From Pontibacter indicus (GTDB lineage Bacteria > Bacteroidota > Bacteroidia > Cytophagales > Hymenobacteraceae): a DNA stretch of 64,000 bases. Below, one piece after another: positions 29,001 to 35,344 of the stretch. Made by a program: the position numbers and the translations under genes. Position 1 is the stretch's first letter, and each line of letters begins with the position of its first letter. Under the pieces are notes generated by a model. The model made no database searches. It was not told where the DNA came from and saw only the letters and a program-made list of their open reading frames with translations. The stretch covers positions 496,001 to 560,000 of the forward strand of contig NZ_FTPP01000001.1 of assembly GCF_900156345.1 (NCBI RefSeq), given 5' to 3'.

Positions 29001-30071
29001 TCGTGTCGATTACCAAAACTGCGCCCGACGACGAGGACTATACCTTGCAGGCCGCAGGTATAGACACCCTCGATTTTGAGCACGGTCTGTCGGAATATTT
29101 GCAGGACAACGGCTACTGGGTGAAAGCCAGGCAGCTGCCCGACTCCGGTTGGACGCTTTCGGACAACAACTCGCAGCAACTCCTCGAAAAACTCAAAAAC
29201 ACAGGTATACCGCTCGGCGAGTATGTGGAGGGGAAAATTTACTACGGCATCAAAACAGGGTATAACGAAGCCTTTGTGATAGATGAAGCCACACCTGATT
29301 GCCGAAGACCCGAGAAGTGCTGAGGTGATCAAGCCGTTTTTGGCAGGGCGTGATGTGAAGCGATATCAGCCGCCGAAGTCTGATAAGTATTTGATTTTTA
29401 CGAGAAGAGGTATAGAGATTGAGAATTATCCAGCTATTCTGAATCATCTAATAAACTTCAAAAATAGGTTAATGCCTAAACCTAAAGATTGGGCAGATTC
29501 AAAATGGGAAGGCAGAAAAGAGGGCTCTTACGATTGGTATGAAATACAAGACAATGTTGCTTATTATAATGAATTTGAAAAACCGAAAATTATTTATCCA
29601 GATATATCGCTTAAAGGGGATTTTACAATTGATAGGTCCGGTGGTTGGTACTTAACTAATACCTGTTATTTCATTTCTTGTGATGATGACTTCATTTTAG
29701 CTCTACTAGCCAGTAAATTAATATTATATTTCTATAGAGAAACATCAGCGGCAGTTAGAGGTGGGTACTTAAGATTCTTCTCACAATATGTTATCAAGCT
29801 CCCCATCGCCCAAGCCGATGAAGAAACGAAAGCAGGTATACGGGCTATGGTAGAGCAGGTGCTGGCGGCGAAGCAGGCCGATGCGGGGGCGGACACGGCG
29901 GCGCTGGAAGCCGAGATCGACCTGCAGGTATACCGCCTCTACGACCTCACCTACGACGAAGTGCTGCTCGTGGACCCGGGTTTTGGCCTGAGTCGGGAGG
30001 ATTACGAAGCGGCCGACCCCGGACCTCGCGGCGTGCGCAACTCCCGCGAGCGTCTCACCCAACTGCGGTAG
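26090..30071 (+). pseudogene. Type IIG restriction-modification enzyme (Eco57I-like), frameshifted
   Basis: The first frame (1077 codons from ATG 26090) has an N-terminal PD-(D/E)XK-like nuclease signature (RTDLVIHTG, Asp74; LLEVKRP, Glu92 and Lys94), a helical linker, and an N6-adenine methylase with motif I DPAVGSGHYLV (about 555) and motif IV NPPYIRQE (about 876). It then shifts near 29283-29320: the frame ends at PEKC, while the +1 frame carries on the same protein (LIAEDPRSAEVIKPFLAGRDVKRYQPP) through the specificity domain to 30071. The intact protein would be about 1325 aa, cutting and methylating DNA as one polypeptide. Roughly 29330-29810 is much more AT-rich than both sides, and the last 19 residues are encoded by an interspersed repeat. 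As written, the methylase lacks its target-recognition domain, so the gene is probably inactive. Confidence 0.82.
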
Positions 30072-30086
30072 CTATACCTATACCTG
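30016..30086 (-). repeat. Interspersed repeat R1, copy A (forms the 3' end of the RM gene)
   Basis: Reading on the minus strand, this copy matches the plus-strand copy at 30849-30913 over most of its length, including GAGACGCTCGCGGGA and TGCGCACGCCGCGAGG, preceded by AGGTATAGCTA. It supplies the last codons and the stop of the restriction-modification gene. Confidence 0.8.
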
Positions 30087-30114
30087 CCGTCGTTAGGTAT
30101 AGCATCCTTCGTAG

Positions 30115-30134
30115 GGACAGGTCGTGACCTGTCC
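30115..30134. repeat. Palindromic repeat GGACAGGTCG-type, copy 1
   Basis: GGACAGGTCGTGACCTGTCC is a 20-base near-perfect palindrome in the gap after the RM gene. Related copies lie at 30231-30254 and 33658-33681. Confidence 0.75.
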
Positions 30135-30230
30135 GCGCGATAGGCCAACACACGAAGCAGTATGCAAGAAGAATACGCATTGTAGCACTGCAACAGGTAT
30201 AGCCCGGCAGTCAAAACCAGTGCACGATTC

Positions 30231-30254
30231 GGAAAGGTCGCGACCTGTCCCTAC
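30231..30254. repeat. Palindromic repeat GGACAGGTCG-type, copy 2
   Basis: GGAAAGGTCGCGACCTGTCC followed by CTAC; same core palindrome AGGTCGCGACCT as copy 1. Confidence 0.75.
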
Positions 30255-30292
30255 CACAAACAGCCAGACGGCACAACCATCAAAATACTGAA

Positions 30293-30781
30293 ATGAGGAA
30301 CCTAGATATATTACCAGTCGGAAAGTCTGTACAAGACGACATGAGGCTACGCCGGGACAAGCTGCTGGCCTATACAGGTATAGCAGTCGATATACTGGAT
30401 CTCAAGGAAGACATTTTGCGTGTGCGGGTAGAGCAGGCGAACCTGAAAAATAACTGGTTGCTCAGCCAATCGGAACTAATCAGAAGGGCCAGGGTTTTGT
30501 TCGAGCCACTTGGGAACAGGTATAGGATACATTATGTAACGCTTTCCTTCAAACCGGATTTTGATGCCATCGACCTCCAATGGATAGCAGAACGCAAAGA
30601 AGTGTATAAGTTGTCGCGCAATGATCTAAGCAAGCAGCTAGGTATAGACGCCGACGAAATAGGCGGCATACTGATGGGATCCACGCCGCTCAGTCAACAG
30701 CAACAGGCAGCCTTTTACTACTATTTCATGACCTACGAGCTCAATCGCAATATAAGGGAGGCGGAGGTACTTGAAAATTAA
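30293..30781 (+). CDS. Unrecognised 162-aa protein with a helix-turn-helix-like C-terminus
   Basis: I do not recognise the family. The N-terminal 90 residues are mixed alpha/beta and charged. The C-terminal part, SRNDLSKQLGIDADEIGGIL followed by MGSTPLSQQQQAAFYYYF, looks like an Xre-type helix-turn-helix. It starts 222 bases after the RM gene, with repeats between. It could be a controller or accessory factor of the restriction system, or an unrelated DNA-binding protein. Three AGGTATA motifs fall within it (near 30376, 30520 and 30640), all in codons for Gly-Ile or Arg-Tyr, so it has been long resident in this genome. Confidence 0.65.
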   Translation: MRNLDILPVGKSVQDDMRLRRDKLLAYTGIAVDILDLKEDILRVRVEQANLKNNWLLSQSELIRRARVLFEPLGNRYRIHYVTLSFKPDFDAIDLQWIAERKEVYKLSRNDLSKQLGIDADEIGGILMGSTPLSQQQQAAFYYYFMTYELNRNIREAEVLEN

Positions 30782-30808
30782 ATTTCCGAAATAGATTGCC
30801 CACTTACA

Positions 30809-30826
30809 GACCCGCGAGCGTCTAAG
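30809..30826 (-). repeat. Partial copy of interspersed repeat R1
   Basis: CCCGCGAGCGTCTAAG matches the core of copy A (CCCGCGAGCGTCTCAC) in the same orientation, but the flanks are lost. Confidence 0.55.
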
Positions 30827-30848
30827 CGACCGGCCGTGAAAAACCAAG

Positions 30849-30913
30849 TATAGGTATAGCTAAGGCTATTGGGTGAGACGCTCGCGGGAACTGCGCACGC
30901 CGCGAGGCCCGGG
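30849..30913 (+). repeat. Interspersed repeat R1, copy B
   Basis: The copy starts with TATAGGTATAGCTA and continues through GGGTGAGACGCTCGCGGGA to CCGCGAGGCCCGGG. It is the inverted counterpart of copy A, about 0.8 kb away, so the two copies bracket the 162-aa gene. Confidence 0.8.
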
Positions 30914-31021
30914 ACTGCTAAATACGCTTCCGAAAAATAAAATTGAAAAAGATAACAACTTTTTAATATAGGCGAGCGTATATATAGACAGCTAAGCGAA
31001 AGCTCATTTTGTGATAAGTAT

Positions 31022-31060
31022 AAGCGGCTCCGGGGGTGAACGACCGGGGCCGCTTTTTTT
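31022..31060 (+). terminator. Plus-strand hairpin terminator with T-run
   Basis: AAGCGGCTCCGG pairs with CCGGGGCCGCTT and is followed by seven T. It is 240 bases beyond the nearest plus-strand gene, so it ends either a long 3' region of that transcript or a small RNA. On the minus strand no T-run follows, so it is not an obvious terminator for the gene at 31076. Confidence 0.75.
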
Positions 31061-31075
31061 ATGCCTATACCTTTG

Positions 31076-31483
31076 TCAATTCTTCAGCCAATTGAGGGCA
31101 GCGACAGGCGACGTGAAGGTGGCCACGTCGTAGGTTAAGACGCCGGCCTTGCGGGCCGCTTCGATGTTTTGCTGGGCACGTGCCTCGCTTTGCGGGTCGA
31201 AGGGCTGCACACGGGCCACCTTCATCAGCCGCGTCTTCGACAGCATGGCCGTCAAGTCCAGCGTGAGCTGCCGGTTCTCTTCCTCGTCAATCTCAACGGC
31301 CGTCGTGCGGGCATCGAGCAGGAGTTTGCGCACATCGTAGTTCCGGATGGTCTGCACCATAATTTGCAGGCTGTGCCTGATCTCCGCCATGTGGTAGCGC
31401 TGCAGGTCGGGGTAGCGCACCTGCAGGATGTCGGTAGCAGGGTCGTATTCCAGTCGCAAAATGCTGTTTTGCAAAAGTATCAT
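31076..31483 (-). CDS. Small conserved protein, STAS/SpoIIAA-like paralogue 1
   Basis: A 135-aa soluble protein. It shares a pattern with the genes at 31745, 32199 and 41212: an N-terminal strand with Y-x-P/E-x-x-D (LRLEYDPATDILQVRY), a helix, then a hydrophobic strand ending in D-x-R (LLLDARTTAV), a second helix, K-x-A-R/K (LMKVARVQP), and a C-terminal strand-helix ending in NWL. The alternation suggests an alpha/beta fold like STAS or SpoIIAA, but this is inference. No catalytic motif is visible. It is divergent from paralogue 2, with 261 bases between. Confidence 0.75.
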   Translation of the reverse strand: MILLQNSILRLEYDPATDILQVRYPDLQRYHMAEIRHSLQIMVQTIRNYDVRKLLLDARTTAVEIDEEENRQLTLDLTAMLSKTRLMKVARVQPFDPQSEARAQQNIEAARKAGVLTYDVATFTSPVAALNWLKN

Positions 31484-31744
31484 GTTTCAGAAGCGGTGTT
31501 AGAGGAATCTCCCAATAGAAAAGCGCATTAATATACAAAGCAACACTTGCCTAACCAAGCTATAGTAGAGGAATATCACAAATTTATACTAAATTCCTGC
31601 GGCCGCTTTGATTTTAAAACCGGAAGTCCTTTCTTGCAAATCCTTGTCGAAATAGCTAGGGCAGAACACCATTGTGGCACAATTTAAAGAATTGGCTGAC
31701 CGCCGGGAGAGGTGACTATACCTGGCCCTTTAGACTAGATTGCA

Positions 31745-32146
31745 ATGATCCTATATAAAAAAGACCATATCAGCATTGCCTATTACGAAGCGGAAAAACT
31801 GCTCGAAATCACCTGGCTGGCCTATACCTCCAGCGCAGCCTACCGCGAGGCCATGCTACAATTCATAGAGGCGCTGCGGAAGTATGAGATCAACCATTGG
31901 CTCGAAGACTCCCGTCAGGCGCGGGTAGTGCGCCTCTCGGACCAGCAGTGGACGACAGAGGAGTGGGTGCCCCTGTTCATTGAGGAGGCCAGGCAACTGG
32001 AGAAAGTGGCCCGCGTCCGATCAACCGACATCTCGGCCCGCATCAGCTCCGAAAACATGTTCCGGGACTTCGATCACAGCCAGCTTTCCTACAGCTTCAT
32101 GGAGTTTGAGTTCTACGGCGAGGCCCGCAACTGGCTCCTGGCCTGA
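31745..32146 (+). CDS. Small conserved protein, STAS/SpoIIAA-like paralogue 2
   Basis: A 133-aa protein of the same small family: ISIAYYEAEKLLEITWLAYT, then AYREAMLQFIEALRKYEINHW, LEDSRQARVV, and a C-terminal ARNWLLA. The segment QQWTTEEWVPLF is also seen in related form in paralogue 4 (DQNWTLDLLTQSLP), so 2 and 4 are the closer pair. It lies 52 bases before paralogue 3 on the same strand, and both are likely in one transcript. Confidence 0.75.
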   Translation: MILYKKDHISIAYYEAEKLLEITWLAYTSSAAYREAMLQFIEALRKYEINHWLEDSRQARVVRLSDQQWTTEEWVPLFIEEARQLEKVARVRSTDISARISSENMFRDFDHSQLSYSFMEFEFYGEARNWLLA

Positions 32147-32198
32147 TCCTCTCACCTCTGCCCAACTCCCTGAACGCTCGCTTACTTACTGATGCAAG

Positions 32199-32594
32199 AT
32201 GATCATTCCCAACAAATTTCTGAAGCTCGACTATAACCCCACCCACGACATCCTGTTTGTGGATTGGCCCAACATGCACGATTATACCTTGCCGGAGGTA
32301 AGCTACATCATCGATGAGGTGCTAGAGGCGGTACGCAGCTACGATATCAAACGCATCCTTGCCGACACCCGGCAGTCGCAGGTAACCGTGCCGATGGAGG
32401 AGTATACCAACGTGGTCAACCAACTGGCGCTGCAACTGGCCACCACCCGTCTGCAAAAATTTGCCAAGCTGCAAACCACGGACCTAAGGCGCGAAGCCAT
32501 TTCCTCCAATGCCGCCGCCCTGGTGATCGGTTCCATCGCCTACCGCAGCTTTGCCAGCAAAGAAGAAGCCATCAACTGGCTGATTGAAAGTTGA
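32199..32594 (+). CDS. Small conserved protein, STAS/SpoIIAA-like paralogue 3
   Basis: A 131-aa protein closest to paralogue 1: FLKLDYNPTHDILFVDWPNM, AVRSYDIKRILADTRQSQV, TRLQKFAKLQTTDLRREA and EEAINWLIES line up with LRLEYDPATDILQVRYPDL, IRNYDVRKLLLDARTTAV, TRLMKVARVQ and VAALNWLKN. It is directly followed by a low-complexity GAGTTTAGG tract. Function unknown. Confidence 0.75.
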   Translation: MIIPNKFLKLDYNPTHDILFVDWPNMHDYTLPEVSYIIDEVLEAVRSYDIKRILADTRQSQVTVPMEEYTNVVNQLALQLATTRLQKFAKLQTTDLRREAISSNAAALVIGSIAYRSFASKEEAINWLIES

Positions 32595-32629
32595 AGAGTT
32601 TAGGAGTTTGGGAGTTTGAGGGTTTAGGA
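32595..32629 (+). repeat. Low-complexity GAGTTTAGGAGTTTG tract, copy 1
   Basis: Short imperfect units of the form AGTTTRGGAGTTTG begin straight after paralogue 3. The reverse complement of the same pattern occurs at 32760-32791, and a further copy at 33560-33596 lies after the creatininase gene. Confidence 0.7.
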
Positions 32630-32759
32630 ATTATAGCGTTAGGAGATTGCCAGTTGGAGAGTCCGGACCCATTTTTAATTACCCAAGGTACAGGAATAGG
32701 CATTTACCATAAACTAATACCATTACTTCGTATACCATAACTTTCGAACTTTCGAACTT

Positions 32760-32791
32760 TTAACTCTCCAACTCCTAAACTCCTAAACTTA
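32760..32791 (-). repeat. Low-complexity GAGTTTAGG tract, inverted copy
   Basis: AACTCTCCAACTCCTAAACT and flanks mirror the tract at 32595-32629, so the 200-base gap before the creatininase gene is bounded by inverted repeats. Confidence 0.7.
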
Positions 32792-32795
32792 AAAT

Positions 32796-33563
32796 ATGCG
32801 TCCATACATCCTTGCCGAATCGAACTGGAAAGCTATCAAAGACCAGCAGGTGGAGGTAGCCATACTGCCCTGGGGAGCCACCGAAGCCCACAATTACCAC
32901 ATGCCCTATGGCACCGACAACTACGAGGCCGAGGCCGTGGCTGCCGAAGCGGCCCGACTGGCCTGGGAAGCAGGAGCGAAGGTGACCGTGTTGCCGGTGA
33001 TCCCGTTTGGCGTAAACACCGGCCAGGCCGACATCACCCTCGACATCAACCTGAACCCCAGCACGCAACTGGCCATCCTCCGCGACATCGTGGAGGTGCT
33101 CAACCGCCAGGGCATCCGCAAACTGCTGGTGCTCAACAGCCACGGCGGCAACGATTTTAAACCTATGCTGCGCGAGCTGGGCCTGAAGTTCCCGGCGATG
33201 TTTCTGCTGACCTGTAACTGGTTCCTGGCCGCCGACCGCAAAGCCTATTTCGACAGCCCCGGCGACCACGCCGACGAAATGGAAACCAGCATCATGCAGC
33301 ACCTGCGCCCCGACCTGGTATTGCCGTTGAGCGAGGCAGGGGAGGGGAAAGAGTACAAATCCAAGCTGACAGGTATACGCGAAGGCTGGGCCTGGTCAGA
33401 GCGCCTGTGGTCGCAAGTGAGCGACGACACGGGCATCGGCAACCCCGTAGCCGCCACCCCCGCCAAAGGCAAAGCCTTCTTCGAAGCCACCACCCGCAAC
33501 ATCGCCCAACTCCTGCAGGAACTAGCCACAATCGATCCGGATGACAGGTATAATCGAGTTTAG
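32796..33563 (+). CDS. Creatininase-family metal amidohydrolase
   Basis: A 255-aa enzyme of the creatininase / mycofactocin-MftE-like family. Metal ligands fit the family: WGATEAHNYHMPYGTD (Glu30, His32, His35, Asp41), NSHGGN near 118-123, and the Glu in ADEMETS near 155-161. Family members hydrolyse cyclic or peptide-like amide bonds, including creatinine and formamide intermediates. The substrate here is unknown; no creatine-degradation genes are nearby. The start codon follows the inverted repeat tract by only a few bases, so the promoter must be within or before that tract. Confidence 0.88.
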   Translation: MRPYILAESNWKAIKDQQVEVAILPWGATEAHNYHMPYGTDNYEAEAVAAEAARLAWEAGAKVTVLPVIPFGVNTGQADITLDINLNPSTQLAILRDIVEVLNRQGIRKLLVLNSHGGNDFKPMLRELGLKFPAMFLLTCNWFLAADRKAYFDSPGDHADEMETSIMQHLRPDLVLPLSEAGEGKEYKSKLTGIREGWAWSERLWSQVSDDTGIGNPVAATPAKGKAFFEATTRNIAQLLQELATIDPDDRYNRV

Positions 33564-33596
33564 GAGTTTGAGAGTTTATGAGTTTGCGAGTTCTGG
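33560..33596 (+). repeat. Low-complexity GAGTTTAGG tract, copy 3
   Basis: GTTTAGGAGTTTGAGAGTTT and similar units begin at the stop codon of the creatininase gene. With the tracts at 32595 and 32760, the gene is framed by this repeat type. Confidence 0.7.
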
Positions 33597-33657
33597 TGTT
33601 AGGGTTGTAGCGACGTTATAACGTAACGTTGAGGTGCTACGCAGCAGGGCAGTTTCC

Positions 33658-33681
33658 GTAGGAGCAGGTCGAGACCTGTCC
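33658..33681. repeat. Palindromic repeat GGACAGGTCG-type, copy 3
   Basis: GTAGGAGCAGGTCGAGACCT plus GTCC; same core as the copies at 30115 and 30231. Confidence 0.7.
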
Positions 33682-33761
33682 AGGTGTGTGCAGGTATACT
33701 TATCTGAATCTTAATATAGGGCCCCTTCCCCAAGGATTTTCAGGATTTAGGTGCACGATTA

Positions 33762-33884
33762 ACCCACCCCTGCCCCTCCTTAGAGGGGAATCTCAGCAAC
33801 TGCCAGCTTTAAGGTATAAGCTTTGTAGCAAAGGTATAACTATTGGAAACTGTCATCCCCCTGCCCCCTTCGAAGGGGGACTTT
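33762..33884. repeat. Two C-rich interspersed units
   Basis: Two short units with the pattern CCCCTGCCCC(C/T)CCTT(A/C)GA(A/G)GGGG at 33762-33793 and 33855-33884. Each can fold on itself through the CCCC...GGGG ends. C-rich units of this kind are common intergenic repeats in Bacteroidota genomes. Confidence 0.6.
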
Positions 33885-34159
33885 TCTGTTGCAGCTATAC
33901 CTAAGGTATAAGCTCTGTCGTAAAGGCCACACTGACCACTGACAGGTATAACAAGGCTAACTTGCCCCTCCAACTATGAAACAGACAGCATTGGCCAGGT
34001 GCACTTTACGACGCTCCACTGTCTGAGCGGTCAGCGAGTTTGGAGGGTCTTGACTTTTTTGCTTACTTTTTGTGTCAAGACAAAAAGTGAGTGCCCGCCG
34101 CACAGGCGAAGCTACAAAGCAAAATAGCTCAAGGTATAGGAAGACCGTTACCACGCCAG

Positions 34160-34225
34160 ATATAGGTATAGCTACAGCAGTCGATTGAGACTCTCGCGGG
34201 AGCTGCGCACACCGCGAGGTTTGAG
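34160..34225 (+). repeat. Interspersed repeat R1, copy C
   Basis: TATAGGTATAGCTA is followed by TGAGACTCTCGCGGGAGCTG and CACCGCGAGG. It is more diverged than copies A and B, but its order is the same. Confidence 0.75.
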
Positions 34226-34249
34226 CCCTTCAACCATAAACAAAAAAAC

Positions 34250-34285
34250 CATGCTGCAAGAGCCCAAAGGACATCCCACAGCATG
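34250..34285 (-). terminator. Terminator of mscL
   Basis: CATGCTG pairs with CAGCATG around an imperfect inner stem, 20 bases past the mscL stop. On the minus strand it is followed by a run of T. Confidence 0.75.
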
Positions 34286-34307
34286 ATTTCTTTATCTCTA
34301 AAAAATA

Positions 34308-34742
34308 TTATTTCGCAGCGATGGTGCGCAGGGCGTCGCGCATTTCGGTGAGGAGTACCTCTTCTTTGGTTGGTGCTGGCGGCACAGATGGTGCTTCCAC
34401 TTTTTTACGCTTCAACTTATTGATGCCCTTCACAATCATGAAAATGATGAAGGCCAGGATAAGGAAATTGAGCACTACGGTTATAAAATTACCCCAGGCT
34501 AACACAGCGCCCAACTTGCGGGCCTCTTCCAGCGCTAAGCCTTGAGGTACGGCACTCGAGAGCGGAACGTAAAGGTTGGAGAAATCCATGTCTCCGACAG
34601 CAAGGCCTACCACAGGCATCACCACGTCGTTTACCACGGAGTTAACAAGACCGCTAAAGGCACCACCAATGATGATACCAATGGCCAGGTCCATTACGTT
34701 GCCACGCATGGCAAACTCTTTGAATTCTTTCATCATGCCCAT
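34308..34742 (-). CDS. mscL: Large-conductance mechanosensitive channel MscL
   Basis: I start at MGMMKEFKEFAMRGNVMDLA, giving 144 aa, the normal size; longer in-frame starts add an unconserved leader. The N-terminal amphipathic helix and TM1 (NVMDLAIGIIIGGAFSGLVNSVVND) are the MscL signature. TM2 is NFITVVLNFLILAFIIFMIVKGI, and a C-terminal charged helix follows (KEEVLLTEMRDALRTI). It opens a wide pore under membrane tension and protects against hypo-osmotic shock. It is a single-gene unit. Confidence 0.96.
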   Translation of the reverse strand: MGMMKEFKEFAMRGNVMDLAIGIIIGGAFSGLVNSVVNDVVMPVVGLAVGDMDFSNLYVPLSSAVPQGLALEEARKLGAVLAWGNFITVVLNFLILAFIIFMIVKGINKLKRKKVEAPSVPPAPTKEEVLLTEMRDALRTIAAK

Positions 34743-34861
34743 GAGCCTGAATTTTTTAAAGTGAGAAGATGGAACAGTTGCTTTTGATATGTAAATATAT
34801 TCATTTGATTTTATAAAGCAAGTCCCCACTTTTAAGTATTTATCCGGACGCACTAGAGTGT

Positions 34862-34907
34862 AAAAAGCGGATGCTATACCTAAAGCAAAGTATAGCATCC
34901 GCTTTTC
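34862..34907. terminator. Hairpin built around an AGGTATA-type motif
   Basis: AAAAGCGGATGCTATAC pairs with GTATAGCATCCGCTTTT across the loop CTAAAGCAAA. The stem ends contain the TATACCT/GTATAG motif. It lies upstream of mscL, so it would stop read-through from the right; no clear gene is there today. Confidence 0.7.
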
Positions 34908-35344
34908 ATTGCGGCCTTTTTGTGAGTGTGCAAGCTTAAATCATTTGGGTCACGCCAGCTATTTGTCGAGCTCGGTCGGGTAGCCGGATGCGGTGCTCAT
35001 GCCTGATGATAGCTGCTTAGGGGCAAGGCCGATCAGAATCGACCTGGCTCGTGGTAATAATCGCACCGGCATGGGCAAGCGCCATCGGCGAGTCCTTTAA
35101 AACTGTTTCGTTTTTTGTAATTATAAAAATTAAACTTTCTAAATTTGCAGCCTCCATGAGAGCAACATTCTTACATACCGCCGGCAATACGCCAGATTGA
35201 TTTAACTCGATTTTAACGGCAGGCCATCTCTGGCCTGAGCTGTTCTTCTCCAATTTATTTTGGTTATGGTATAACCACGCCGCCACTTTCGGGCTGCGGC
35301 AGTTCTTTGTTGCTTTTACACATCTTTTCTAACAAAATACATTT
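34908..35344. other. Gene-free region, possible gene remnant
   Basis: About 440 bases between mscL and the SulP gene. A minus-strand frame at 35017-35286 contains LKDSPMALAHAGAIITTSQV, which weakly recalls the C-terminal part of isochorismatase-like cysteine hydrolases, then stops. I take this as a possible decayed remnant, not a gene. The last 60 bases should hold the SulP promoter. Confidence 0.35.

Larger units (their letters stand above)
33564..34245. other. Gene-free region packed with several repeat types
   Basis: About 680 bases without a plausible gene. It holds a GAGTTTAGG tract (33560-33596), a palindromic GGTCGAGACC copy (33658-33681), two C-rich units (33762-33793, CACCCCTGCCCCTCCTTAGA; 33855-33884, ATCCCCCTGCCCCCTTCGAA), two copies of AAGGTATAAGCT (33811 and 33903), eight or so AGGTATA motifs, and R1 copy C (34160-34225). 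It looks like a hot spot where interspersed elements collect. Confidence 0.7.

Noticed and set aside
31022..31060. Terminator of the minus-strand gene at 31076
   Set aside because: The T-run is on the plus-strand side of the hairpin only, so it fits plus-strand transcripts.
30016..34225. Insertion sequence or transposon explaining the R1 copies
   Set aside because: No transposase frame and no terminal inverted repeats with target duplications were seen; copies are only about 70 bases.
35017..35286. An 89-codon minus-strand frame before the SulP gene
   Set aside because: Only LAHAGAIITTSQV recalls a cysteine hydrolase; the rest is unlike it and the frame has no start context. At best a decayed remnant, so it is not listed as a gene.
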